A DNA stretch of 64,000 nucleotides from Loxodes magnus (taxonomy: Eukaryota > Ciliophora > Karyorelictea > Loxodida > Loxodidae), in assembly GCA_946699065.1 (NCBI GenBank), contig CAMPDV010002457.1, forward strand, positions 1 through 64,000, read 5' to 3'. Positions within the stretch are counted from its first letter, which is position 1; each line of letters starts with the position of its first letter. The notes below the pieces were generated by a model. The model was given only the letters and a program-made list of their open reading frames with translations, had not been told where the DNA came from and did no database searches. Shown here one piece after another: positions 48,100-59,751 of this stretch. The position numbers and the translations under genes are program-made.

Positions 48100-48777
48100 A
48101 TGATTTAAGTATTTTTCCCCTTTTTATATCATTTAACTTATAAACTAAAACCCCAAATAGTTACAATTTTCATAAAGAAATTTAAAATTTAATTTAATTA
48201 AAAATAATATTTAAAAGTAGAATAAAAAAGATTCTTAGTTTTAGAAATAGATTAATAATCTTGCTTTTTCTTTCTTAATATTTACTAAATATTAGAAAAA
48301 ATTTTATATATTTAGTTATTGTTGGAACCTAAATTATTTAATTTTTCATATAGTAACTTTATTTTTATTTATTTATAAAATATTACTTAATTAGAAAATA
48401 TTCTATGTTAGATTATACTTAATAATGCTAATTTCTATTTAAATAGATAATTTTTAATAATTTTATTTTAATGATAAAAGAAAATTAAAATTATCTCATT
48501 TTAATTTATAAAAATTATTGGCTTATGAACTAGATTTAATTCTTTTAAAACTTAAGTTATAAACATTTTCTACTTTATATTTTTAATAAAATTAAATAAA
48601 TAATTTTAAAATTTAGATTTTATAAATATCCACACTTTTATAGTAATCTAAAATATTTATATTATTATTTTTATTTTAAATATTCTAAAGTATTATCAAA
48701 TAAATTGTATTTTATTTATTTTTTAAAAACAATTAACAGAGATAGTAAGTACTAAAGTTTTATTTTAATATATTATT
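48100..48777. other. AT-rich stretch (right arm)
   Basis: No supported feature; mirror of about 23655-24333. Confidence 0.4.
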
Positions 48778-48790
48778 AAGTTTTATAAAT
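48778..48790. repeat. Target-site duplication, left copy
   Basis: AAGTTTTATAAAT, repeated directly at 49265-49277 and present once in the left arm at 23642-23654. Confidence 0.85.
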
Positions 48791-49264
48791 ATATAATTGA
48801 AATTAAAGAGGGTGTAAATGGGACCTGAGATGCACAAGGGACCTTCAGCAGGTTTAAAGGGATTTGCGATGAAGATGCAATCCTCTGTGGTGAGAAATAA
48901 GCCGCAGAAAGGCTTAGATACCTTCCCTCAACAACTTGTGCATTCTGTGGTGCATTCATCCTTGGACTTCGCAACTAAGGGACTCAATTACACCTCCTAC
49001 TAACTCAGACCGAGGTGCCGCCTTGGAGTGATCTCTCCACCTCTTAGGAGCTACCTAGGCAGATCGGCGGTTTCTGCCAGTTGAAGACGGACTGGATGGC
49101 GATATTCGCCTATAAAGCCGAGAAATGGGTCCATGCGAGACGATAGGAAAGCCCAAAAAGACATACACAAGAAGAAAAGATTAGTGATGATGTGCACTTA
49201 ACACACATCAGGTAGGCGTCTATTAAGATAACAGTCCCATCCTTAACACTTAATTTACATTTAC
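48791..49264. mobile_element. Right-arm-specific insertion, possible SINE or retroposed RNA
   Basis: 474 bases, far richer in G+C than the flanks, flanked by a perfect 13-bp direct repeat and absent from the mirror position. Its ends are AT-rich and not inverted, and no terminal repeats or transposase frame is visible. It has stem-forming stretches (CCGAGGTGCCGCCTTGG and CAGATCGGCGGTTTCTGCC). A 13-bp duplication without terminal repeats fits retroposition. I could not match it to tRNA, 5S, SRP, RNase P or spliceosomal RNA by eye. Two short standard-code ORFs on opposite strands inside it have no support. Confidence 0.75.
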
Positions 49265-49277
49265 AAGTTTTATAAAT
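49265..49277. repeat. Target-site duplication, right copy
   Basis: Second copy of AAGTTTTATAAAT flanking the insertion. Confidence 0.85.
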
Positions 49278-50214
49278 GTCTTACCATTTTAAACATTTGC
49301 TTAAAAATAAAATAATAAATATTAAAAGAATAATTTAATCTTTAAGTAAGTAAATAATGCATATATATTACTTTAATCTTTAACTAATTATTTTACTTTT
49401 ATTATTTAAAATACTTGAGTTAATGTTTAAATTTTTTGTTTTTGAAATTGAAAACGAATCAAATTTATTATTTTGATAACTTAAATCTGGAATTAATAAA
49501 TTTTTAAGTAAAAAGTAAAACTAAGTTTTAAATTTTATTAAAAAAGCTAAATTAAAACTGAAAAATAATAAAATAAATATTTATTTAGTAGTATCAATCT
49601 TATTACAATATTTTATTTTTAATTTAAGATTTTCTAAAATTTTATCTTTATTTTAGCAATCAAAGTATTAAGTTATTACATCTTTCACTTGATCTATGTA
49701 TAACTATATTTTTAAGGTTTATATAATTAAAAATTTATATTTAAAGCAATCATACCAAAAAATAATTACCCAAGTTTAAAATCTGTTTAATTAATTCGCT
49801 TTATAAAGATTAAAATATTCTATAAATTAAAAAATTATATTTATTTTGCATTTTTTGCTCTAGTGACAATAAGTTAATTTAAAGATAAATTTTATATTAA
49901 TATTTACTTTTTTAAATATTTAAATATTTAAATTCTACTATATACCTAAAATGAAACTATGTAATTTTTTCTAAATTCTAACACATTAAAATAAATTATA
50001 AAAAAAATAAATATTAAATAAAAATTATGTACTTTATAACAATTATTTTAAGATTAAATAATTATAGAAGTAATCTTAATGTTTTAAATTTATTTTATTT
50101 TATAAATAATGAAATTATTTTTCAATAATAAGAGATTAATTAGTTTCTTCTGAGTTAGCTGTTTATAAAATAAATATGCTAAGTCTAAGACTAAATGTCA
50201 ATTAAAATATAATG
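49278..50214. other. AT-rich stretch (right arm)
   Basis: No supported feature; mirror of about 22705-23641. Confidence 0.4.
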
Positions 50215-50522
50215 AAAAACTTAGATAATTCTCACACTAAAATAGACAAGAACTTTGATACCAGTAAGTACCTTGTGGTGTGAAGAACCGCTTAATATCT
50301 TGGCAGGTGTCAAAAATTAGTTTAAGAATAACGCATCAAGTAACAATAGTTGAAAGATGTTCAGATTCTAAGATATCTGGGGCAGATATTCCTATTACAC
50401 TCTTTGAAGATATGGTAATTAAAGGGAACGTTAGCACACAGGAGATTTCCGAAGGGCATTTAATAATTTAAAAACGTTTTTTAAAGAACTATGCTTTAAT
50501 GAAGTGCAACACGCTCTATAAT
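50215..50522 (+). mobile_element. SINE-like element, family 1, diverged (right arm)
   Basis: The head has GATACCAGTAAGTACC and GAAGAACC, as in family 1. The tail AAAGAACTATGCTTT...AAGTGCAACACGCTCT then ATAAT is a weakened form of the LINE-type hairpin. A 63-codon standard ORF inside differs by one residue between the arms but has no protein family support. Confidence 0.55.
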
Positions 50523-51571
50523 ATAAGTTTTGCTTATAAAAGTTTGATATAATATATTTTGTTTATTTATATACTTTATAAAAGTTGATCTACTAAAGAA
50601 AAATGTAAATATAATAATTTGATTATTTAACTTATAAAGAATTTAAATATATTCGTAATTTTAAATTTTTAAGTATTTGATTATATAGAAAATAGTTATA
50701 GGTTATATTGATAATAAATTTTAAGCATATATTAATAAAATAAATCCATACCAAAACTAATATAATTATTAGGATCTGTATATTTATTAAAATTAATAAA
50801 GTATCTATGTATATATATTTAGTATACTACCATAAAGAAGAATAATTATTAGTTAGACTAAATAAAATAAAATTTTAAACTTTCATATTATTATAAAGTT
50901 ATAATCACACATTTTTATATATATTATTTTAAATTATATTATAATCAGATATTGCGTATAAATAAAATGAGATTCTAGTAGAATATTTATTTATATTTTA
51001 AATATTTAAATAAATGTTAAAAAAAGATGATCAAGTGAACAGTGTTTGATAAAAGATTTCTTTTAAAAATCAACTCCCATTACAGAGGAAAGGACATAAA
51101 TAGGTTAAAAAGGTTCTGCAAAATAATTAACGTGGGTTATTACATAAAGTAAAATAATAATAATTGATTCAAATAACAATTTAATATGATTAGTGATTAC
51201 ACTTAGGAAAATTAATTAAAAGCTAAATTATTATAGAGAAAATTTAAAAGAGAGTAAATAAAATAAAATCTTGAATTAAAAAAATATTATCTTAAGGATT
51301 AGAAATATAAATAAATATTAATAATAAAATAAAATATCAAATAAAAAAATAATAAGATAACAAAAAATAAGATTGATTAAATTTTATGAATTTACTAAAA
51401 GTATAGAAATATAAAAGATACTGTAATTAAGAACAAGAAATAGATGTTTCTAGCGCAAAGATTTATATCATTTTTTCCTTAAATCAGAAATTTTTTATAA
51501 AAAAAGATAATATTTAAAATTTTTATAATTTAAGGTTTTAATGATATTTTTTCAATGCAATGTATAAAGAA
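50523..51571. other. AT-rich stretch (right arm)
   Basis: No supported feature; mirror of about 21366-22396. Confidence 0.4.
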
Positions 51572-51917
51572 GAAAAACTTTGCCTTATTCGTTTCTTTTT
51601 TATTTCTTATCCATTTTTTGCAATAATACAGTTGAGAGGTCTCTTTTTTCAGTTTTAAATGGAGGCGTTGAGAACTTTGCTAACTTTTTAGTTCGGAATT
51701 TTATCTTATATTTTACTTTTTGATGGGGGAGAACCTCTTTATTCTAATTTTTATAGATATACATTATTCTTGAATAATTCGTTTTATCGGAATGTTTAAG
51801 TTAAATTTGCTAAGAAGAATTTTAACTCGAAGAAGAAGATAACTGACATTGTAGTGTTGCTTCTGGTTTTCTCTTACTATAAAGAAATACTAAAAAAGCC
51901 CTTTAAAAGCCAGCCAT
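51572..51917 (-). pseudogene. Truncated copy of the MAGF-type ORF1 element (right arm)
   Basis: Mirror of 21020-21365; start ATG at 51917 on the minus strand. Confidence 0.5.
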
Positions 51918-51919
51918 TT

Positions 51920-52780
51920 TATATTTTATTTATAAATAAATAGAATAATAAAATATATAAAGTTCAATACTTTTCTCTAATAATTTAAAATGGAATTATC
52001 ATAAAATAAAGCTTTTAAATATATAGATTTACAAATAAAGTTAGATAATTAACATTTAAATTTTTAATATTATTATATTAATTTTTGAAAGACTGCTAAA
52101 TCTAGAATTAATAAATAATTATAATTTTTAAAGTTTTATACTGAGAACTTTATTATATCTCTATTATAAATTAAAGAAATAAATTTCTTAATTTAAGCTT
52201 TAGAAAATATTACTTAATTTACATTTATAAAATTTAATATAAATTAAGTAGTTTTAAGTATCAATTAAGTTTAAAATATATTTAATAGAATATCTTTTAG
52301 TAAATTAAATCATTAATTTTTTGGAATGGAAGATTAATCGCAATAAAAATAGTAAATAGTTTATACTACACATATTTTATTTCCTTATAACAAATAAATC
52401 CTCCTCAATAATATAAATTTTTGTTAAGATTCTTCAATAAAAAGTTTGTTTTATTTATTATTTAATATTTCTATTATATTTATAAAAAATGAAAAAAGAA
52501 TTAAGATTATAGTTTTTAAATGTAATATTCTAGCAATATAAACAAAATGTTTATAATAATCTAATTTATTTATTTTTGTATTTATTTATTTTTAATCCAA
52601 AAGAATTGCACTCTATTTTTCTATTTTGCAAGGATTAAAAAATAAGAAAGTATTTACAGGAGAATTAAAAATCATATTTTTGAACCAAAATATAAATTAC
52701 TATTTCTATTTTACTTAGCATTTTAAATGATGTTTTATTACGTGGATTTTATTTAAATTATTATTTAACTTTTAAAATTA
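51920..52780. other. AT-rich stretch (right arm)
   Basis: No supported feature; upstream flank of kelch copy K3. Confidence 0.4.
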
Positions 52781-52788
52781 TAAATAAA

Positions 52789-53709
52789 ATGCTTAGTCAC
52801 AACTAGTGCATTAAAATCCTTTACCTTAGAAAACTTTTAAGATCAATCTAATGCAAACAAGATAACTAAGTTCTATCTAAGTTTGGAATAGGAGTTGTTA
52901 AATATGAAATCTGCTCTAATCTACATTAATATAACTTTGCAAATATAATTACTTTTAAATATAATTCAAATATAAGAAAGAACTATAACATTAAAGCCAA
53001 ATAATTTTAAGAAGAATAAACTGATATTTAGAGACTTTTTTATAATACCACTTCGATAGAATAAATGACTTCAAACGATTTAGTTATATCAGGATCAAAA
53101 AATATTGAATAAAAGAGATTTATTATATATTCTAAAGATAAAATTGAGAATTATTAGATGTAATTTCAAAGATACTTTCATAAAACAAAATTAAATAAAA
53201 GAAACTTAATTTATATATTATCTGGGAGATACGACGATGACATAATTTAATGTGAAGTTTTTGATATAAATTTTAAAAGTTTTAGAAATATTTAGCCTAT
53301 AATAAATCCAGTAAATCTATTTGGATGCGATTACAGTTATTAAAAAATTTATATTTTCGGAGGTTGAAGTAATAAAAAAGGAGGCCAAAATACAATATAG
53401 GTGTTCGATTAAAGAAGAAACGAATGAAAATTATGTAATTAAGTAATAACAAAAAAGGTATAAACTTCTGCTATTTTCATTCCTTAAATATAGTCTTATT
53501 TTATTTTCTCTAATCTAAATTCTATAGATACTTAGATATTCGATTTTAAAAAAATATAGGTTTAAGGTTAAAAATATCCAGTGAGTACTTATAGTGATTT
53601 TACTTAGCCAATATGAAGTGGAAATCAAGTTTATTAATACAGAAGTGATGATTAACTATTAAGTTATGATTTAAGAAGTGAAAAGTGGACTAAACTTTGA
53701 GAATGTTAA
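52789..53709 (+). CDS. Kelch-repeat protein, copy K3 (right arm, intact reference copy)
   Basis: A single frame of 307 codons from ATG (MLSHNQCIKILYLRK) to a TAA followed by an AATAAAGAA signal. Kelch marks: I-Y-I-L-S-G near residue 155; I-Y-I-F-G-G-W then N-T-I-Q-V-F-D-Q-R-R-N-E-W near residues 200-222; a strand ending T-Q-I-F-D-F near 260; and L-L-S-Y-D-L-R-S-E-K-W-T-K-L-W at the end. The Trp of G-G-W, N-E-W and Q-P-I-W are TGA, exactly where kelch blades prefer Trp. No BTB or F-box domain is visible. Beta-propellers of this kind bind protein partners; the partner is unknown. Downstream flank about 80 bases is shared with other copies. Confidence 0.8.
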
Positions 53710-53719
53710 GTACATTTAG

Positions 53720-54080
53720 AGATTTTAATAAAGAATATATTTACTCTAAATATTTAAGAATAAGTTTTATCAAAATTATTTATATAAAAAGAGTAATTAC
53801 TTCAAACTTGTTTGAATCTTCAATGTCTTTAGTTTAGTATTGATGAAACTAAGATTATTTTTCTTGATTTATTTCTTTAAGTCAAATCCCAACTATTTTC
53901 CATTGAATTCATTATTAACTTATTAGAAATAGGGAAATTCTTTGTTTTACTTGGCTTATTTTTTTCTTTAGAGTAAACTTTCACTTTTGCAGTATATTAA
54001 AATATATCTTACTATTACTTTTATATTATTCTCTTTTATTTTTATTAAAATTGGTAGCAACTTAATACTTCATATTTATC
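53720..54080. other. Intergenic stretch (right arm)
   Basis: Contains the shared kelch 3' flank to about 53790, then nothing I can support; mirror of about 18860-19220. Confidence 0.4.
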
Positions 54081-54083
54081 CAC

Positions 54084-54920
54084 TTGTAGCCCGTCATATA
54101 TTATTCTTCGATAGGAGCTAAAAATGGAGAAGAATATTGTCTTTCTAAGAAATAACAAAGAAAAACAAGAAAAGAAGTGACGAACGAGGAGCTAAAAAAG
54201 CAAAAACAGGATAGAGAATCTAGCTCGTCTTCAGAGGGAAAAGTAATGATTGATCCGAATGAACAATAAAACCCTGAAACCAAAAATAACAATTTACTCC
54301 AAAGCGAAATCGAAAAAATGAAAGAAAAAATTGCAAAATATGAATAGATATTTTTTAATCAAGGAGAAAAAATCCGGGAGCTAATGAATTACATAGAAGA
54401 CTAAAATAACGAACTGCTAATTCTCAAAAGTTAACGGATTAAAAACTCAGTAGTAACAGAAAATAAACTTTATGAAATGTCGTAAACTAACTTCAATTAA
54501 TCACAAAGAATGATAATAGAAGAAGATTAGCACAAAATACAACATTAAGAAAAGTAAAATTAAGAAAAAAATGATGCAAACATAAACAAAAAAATTGAGA
54601 TGCTGGAGAAAAAAGTTTTTAAAAATAGAAATTAGAAAAACGATATAAAAATTGTTGGTACTGCTAAACTGGATATGATTTACTAAGACATTGTAAGAAA
54701 TGAAGATAACTCAAATACAATGAAGAATAAAGGACCTGAAGAAACTTAAACAAACTTTGGATTACTAAGTAAGGAATATATAAATAGAAACTATGAACAA
54801 GAAGCTAAGAGAATCCTTCGTGGTAGCCTTCCACTTTAAAAAAAGGTCGTGGAAAACAACTACGGAAAAAAACTTGTCAGCAGAAACCTGATTGAAAAAC
54901 CCAGGATATGCAAACTTTAA
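54084..54920 (+). CDS. Coiled-coil ORF family A (right arm reference copy)
   Basis: About 279 codons in one frame with few low-complexity runs. A charged start (NEELKKQKQDRESSSSSEGK) is followed by a strong coiled coil (EIEKMKEKIAKYEQIF, IRELMNYIEDQNNELL), more helix, and a basic end (NYEQEAKRILRG, KKVVENNYGKKLVSR). Gln is often TAA or TAG. The first in-frame ATG is near 54246; upstream start unclear. Directly after it lies an AAT repeat, then a SINE-like tail. The layout resembles ORF1 of a non-LTR element. The left-arm mirror is 18019-18855 and a decayed relative lies at 1487-2346. Confidence 0.55.
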
Positions 54921-54966
54921 TTTTACATTTAGTTAAAATAATAATAATAATATATATTATTATTAA

Positions 54967-55298
54967 ATCGACATAATTGTTCGAAGGTGAACAACAAGGG
55001 ACAGCTTCATCAGAGGTGGGGAATTTAAGTACCCATAATTGACACATGTCATCTTCTGCTTTGGTGATGCAATGAGACGCAACCCTGCATGTCCTTGAAC
55101 CTCCAACAAGTATTAAAGATTACGAGTATTCTGAAATTATATCATTATTGAACATTTTTACCATTACTGAATAATTATACCAGTATTAAACAAGGTTTAT
55201 CAGTATCTGATAATTTTATCAGTAATAAACATTCTTGTCAGTATGAAACATTTTTTAAAGAGCTGTGCACCAACTAGAGTGCTACGCGCTTTATAATC
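54967..55298 (+). mobile_element. SINE-like element with internal tandem array (right arm)
   Basis: The head contains TTTGGTGATGCAATGAGACGCAACC-type sequence shared with 32770-33058 and a palindromic GGGGAATTTAAGTACCC stretch. The tail is a clear LINE-type hairpin (AGAGCTGTGCACC...GTGCTACGCGCTTT then ATAATC). Between them lies a short-unit tandem array (55130-55256). Confidence 0.65.
55130..55256 (+). repeat. Tandem array of about 21-bp units (CAGTATT-AAACA type)
   Basis: About six imperfect units, each with an AGTATT or AGTAAT core followed by RAACA and a T-rich link. It occurs in both arms (17683-17809) and in no other copy of the SINE families. Confidence 0.6.
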
Positions 55299-55629
55299 TA
55301 AGTTTTTTTTATAATAAGGATATAAATTCTTCATTGTAAAACTTTTGATATAATAATTTATACTTTGATTTAAAAATAAAAAGATATAAAATAATTAAAT
55401 TATAAAAGCTTGTACACTGTACTATTTAAAATTAGTTTTATTTCTGTCTTGTTTTAAGATAAAAATTGAACTTTCAAATCAATGTTTTAGAAATAAGATA
55501 TTTATAAGTATACTTAATAAATAATTTGATTGTTTAATTGTATCTAAATTAAGTAAGGGAAATTATTAAGTGGAGTTATTTTAATTAAATAGTGAATTGA
55601 AGTAAGTTATAAAAATAAAAATGTAGAAG

Positions 55630-56442
55630 AAAGAAAAGTAATGTACTAAAAGTATTTTTTTAAGAAAACTTCTTAGAGCAAAAAACCACATCCTAGGGAA
55701 AATATCTCTTCTTCATTTTAAGTATGAAATTCTGACCAATTTATGTTACTAAAAACTTATAAATTAGATCAGTTATGACCAAAGTAAAGGTATTTCTTTA
55801 ATACTTTTAGACTAAGTCATCACTGGTCACGCCTCAGATATTTTATCGATAGTTATATCAAGTAACCTGAATTGAATTGTATCAGGTTCAGGATATTCTG
55901 AATATTTGATAAAGATCTGAAATTTCCACAATGGTTCTCTCTAAAGAATCTTAATGAGACATATTTCTTCAATTTACTCGGTAGTAATCTCCCCGGACTC
56001 TAGCTATATTATATCAGCATCTGCTGACGAAACCATAAAGATCTGAAATTTCCAAACTGGTCAACTTGTGCGAACTCTTTCTGGACATTCAAACAATGTT
56101 TTGCCGGTAATAGTATTTAAGAATAATAGATATATCATATCATGTTATTGTGACAATTCAGTTAAGATATGGGACTTCTCAACTGGTTAGTGTATTCGTA
56201 CTCTACAAGATCATACAGATATTGTACGTAGTATTTAGTTAAGTGCTGATTCAAGTGTTTTATTTTCTGGTTCATATTACAGAGCAATCAAGATATGGAA
56301 CTTTGATAAGGGCGAGTGTATACAAACTTTATAAGGGCATACAGAAGCAATATCTTCCAATATATTGAGTGTTGACAATAGATAATGATATCGGGAGGAC
56401 TTGACAATATTGTGAGAAAGTGGAGGATTTCGAGATGAAGTT
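55630..56442 (+). CDS. WD40-repeat protein (right arm copy)
   Basis: At least five WD40 blades from about 55808: ITGHASDILSIV...LIKIWNF, HISSIYSVVISPDSS...TIKIWNF, LSGHSNNVLPVIVF...SVKIWDF, LQDHTDIVRSI...AIKIWNF, and LQGHTEAISSN. The W of the first two K-I-W motifs is TGA, of the next two TGG. T-G-Q-C and T-L-Q-G-H use TAG and TAA for Gln. The frame stays open upstream to about 55630 with plausible sequence (NFLEQKTTSQGKISLL) but no ATG. The last blade looks broken off. A beta-propeller scaffold; catalytic or signalling partners unknown. Confidence 0.85.
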
Positions 56443-56449
56443 GAATAAC

Positions 56450-57110
56450 TTTATTTAGACTTAATTTAATTTTAATTTTAATTTTAAAGATTATTGGTAA
56501 GGCAAAGTCATTTAAATGAATGCTTTAGGTGAGTTAACTATTTGCTGGTTTAAAGAGTGTTTACTAAATGTATATGATTTTTAGTAATTAAAATTATATA
56601 TTCTTTAAAGTAAAGATTATTATGTAGGTTATATTTAAAGGTTTTAAAATTTTGTGAAATGTGCACGTGATTTAAGAATGGTAATGTCTAACTTAATTAT
56701 TAGTATTTAAAAATACATAATAAAAGGAATTTCTTTTATTTCATCAAAATTTTTCGATTGATTAAATTTAATGTTTCGTAAAAATTCAAATTAAATAAAA
56801 GTTTTAAATTCCGTTAAAATTTTCAATTTTTTTGCGAAGTAGGCTAAAATTTATTTGTACTGTCAAAGTAAAATTGTAATCTTATGTATCAACTAAATTT
56901 GTTTATTAAGTGTTTCATTTTATTTTAGTTATTTTATTATAAATTAAATTTTTCTTTTAATTATTTCTAATTTAATTATTATTATTTGTTTTTTTTATTA
57001 TTGTTATAATTATTAATATATTCATTTTTAAAATTGATTCTGGTTTCTAGTCGACCGAGTAGGCAATCCGGTGCAGTAATGTCTGCACTGCAAGTACTCT
57101 TCCAATAGAT
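56450..57110. other. AT-rich stretch (right arm)
   Basis: No supported feature; mirror of about 15830-16490. Confidence 0.4.
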
Positions 57111-57142
57111 TGCCACCCACAAATAAGTAAGAAACGGGCTCA

Positions 57143-57445
57143 TTGTATGATAAACCTTACTTGTTTGAGGGTTCTCTCTATCGGTACAAGAAGTCGATTA
57201 GAGCGAAGCGAAATTCAGATCTTGATTTTATGTGTCGCTATTCTGATCAGAAATTTAGAAAAAACAAAGGGATAACTGAGATCACAAATAATTATTATTT
57301 AAAAGAATTTAACCTAATTGCCACAAATATTGGAACGTTCTCTAACTCCAGCCTTTGGAAGAATTACAAGAATTTAAAGACTGAAGGCAATAATTTCGAT
57401 TATAAAAACGGAGGGAAGAAGATAAGAATCAAAGAAACCAGATGA
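57143..57445 (+). CDS. Unrecognised 100-residue ORF (right arm)
   Basis: Identical protein to the left-arm copy at 15494-15796. Lys/Asn/Tyr-rich, no reassigned codon inside, TTG at the apparent start. Confidence 0.45.
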   Translation: MYDKPYLFEGSLYRYKKSIRAKRNSDLDFMCRYSDQKFRKNKGITEITNNYYLKEFNLIATNIGTFSNSSLWKNYKNLKTEGNNFDYKNGGKKIRIKETR

Positions 57446-57449
57446 AGTT

Positions 57450-59745
57450 AGAAACAACTTTAGCGTATTATTAATAATTAAATTTGGTGTCTTTATTTTT
57501 TTCGTGGTGAATCAAACAACGGTTAGAACAACGCTAATTTAATTAATTAATTTTATAATTATTAAATTTTAATTTTTATGTTTAACATGTTACGTTTCAG
57601 ATTAAACATTTTTTTCTGATAGTAAGTTTTTTTATCATTATCTTTCAATTTCAAAGCATATATTTCATGTAAATAAAAATCATTTGCTCAACGATTTATA
57701 CTACCATAGATTTTTGGAAAGGAATAAAACAAAAGTTACTGATTATACTTTTGATAAAATAAACTTTTTTATTTAGAATTAAAATTTTTTAATTTTATAA
57801 GATTTATTTAATTGAAAAGGATCTCAAGAAAAAGGAGAGATAAGAAAGTAAATGATGAAATAGTGTAAAATAAATATTTATTTTTAGCTCCGAGTCTTAC
57901 ATTAACAGAAGATTTTCGCAATGGATAAATTAAAAAGGGATAGTGTTTTAAAAGATATGAAAAGCTTTTAAAAATTATTTTTAAGAAATAAAGATTAAAA
58001 AAAATGGCAATTTTAGGACTAACAAAACTAGTAAAAAAATAACTCAATAAGAGTGCTTAAAGCTTCCCTTTATAATAGGTATTGCGAGTTGTTAAAATAA
58101 TTAATCTAAAAAGAGTTTAAAAATCTCTTTATAAAAATATTATCAATCAAATAGAAAAAATGAGCTATAATGCATCTAAATTTTAGGCCAATCTACATAT
58201 AATCCAAGAAAATAGTTAATCAAGGATCTTAATAATATATCTAGCTTAACTATATAATATACAAATAAAAACTAATTAATCAAGTTTAAAAAAAACTTCT
58301 TTATTATAATAATAAGAAGAAAATTTTTTTTTTTAAAGATGAGTGAAAGTGTTTTGAAAAGAGCTTACTACGACTAATTTATCTGTTTTTTAGTTTGCGA
58401 AAAGATGTTAATTTAGAAGAGAAAATGAGTATTTAAGAAAAATTGCTTTATTAAGTATTTTTTCTCTTAAATTTTTTCTCATTTCGTAATATTAAAAAGA
58501 ATAGTTTTAAAGATAAGCTTTCTGATTTAAGCAACTTGAATATGTTTATTATGTAAGTAGAAAATTAATTTTATTTATTAACCTTAAAATTTGAATTTTT
58601 AATGAGGACTATTTTATTAAAATTGGAAGCTTTTGAAAAAATTGATTGATTATCATATAAAAACATTGCTAGTAAACTATTTAATAATTTGAATATAGGC
58701 AAAATTATAAAAATATTTTCTTTCTTGTAAAATTGTCTTTTTAATTCCATCTAAAATAAGAATAAAATTATATTCTAATTTAAATAATGCAGATTAGCAA
58801 ATGAAAGTGTAAACAATTAAGAAATCAATATAATTTTCATTTTATCAAAAAAGGTTAAAAAAGCTTTATATTTTGTATTAATTAAAATCATATACGAAGC
58901 GTAAGTAAAAAAATATTAGATTTATATCTATAAGCAATGTGAAATATTTCTTACAATTTAAAAAGAAAACATATATAACATGATAAAAAGCAAAGCTTTA
59001 AAAAGCCAATAAAGCTAACTCACATTTTCATAAATAACATTAAAAAAGAGCTATTTTCGCTCTATTCTAAATATTATACACTTAAATTATAATTTTTAAT
59101 TTAAGCATTCTTTTAATAATTGTTTGATTTAATATACTATATAGTATTTTTTATATAAATACTATATATTCATAAACATAATAATATTTAAAATGCTTTA
59201 TTTAAACTAAATTTTAAAAAGAAAAAACACTTATTTCAATTTAAAAGATTTTATCAAGAAATTTAATTAAAATATTTTCATATTCCTTTTCTTATTAAAA
59301 ATACTCCTTTTTTTTTGCTCATTAATCTATTTGATTTATTTTATAAAGATTGTAATTATATTTATTTATAATGTCTGATATAAACTGAAAAGTTGCTAGA
59401 TTATTTAAAGATAAAAACTTAACTCTTAAAAAATTGTTTTATAAGATAAACAGAGATAAGGTGAAATTATAGTTTTAATAAACAGATTTATAAAACAAAA
59501 AGAAATTTTATAAGAGATCAATTAAAGTTGTGCAAGAATTTAAGAGCAGAAATATTACAGTTAATATCTAAATATTGTAATCCAAAAACCATAGATGCAA
59601 AAAATGTTTGCTCAAATTAAACTAAAAATAAATTTATTATTTGGGTAAATTCATCTAGAAATAAGAAATATGGCATTGCTTTAACAGATTTATTGAAGAA
59701 ATTTCATTTATCATCAAATTTTATATCTTTTTTCTTATTATTATA
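57450..59745. other. AT-rich stretch, nothing supported (right arm)
   Basis: Mirror of about 13200-15480. A standard-code ORF at 57808-58047 is low-complexity Phe/Leu-rich and unsupported. Confidence 0.45.
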
Positions 59746-59751
59746 TAAAAT

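Noticed and set aside
48783..49003. Two overlapping standard-code ORFs on opposite strands
   Set aside because: Both lie in the arm-specific insertion, overlap each other, and have no family resemblance; the higher G+C explains the open frames.
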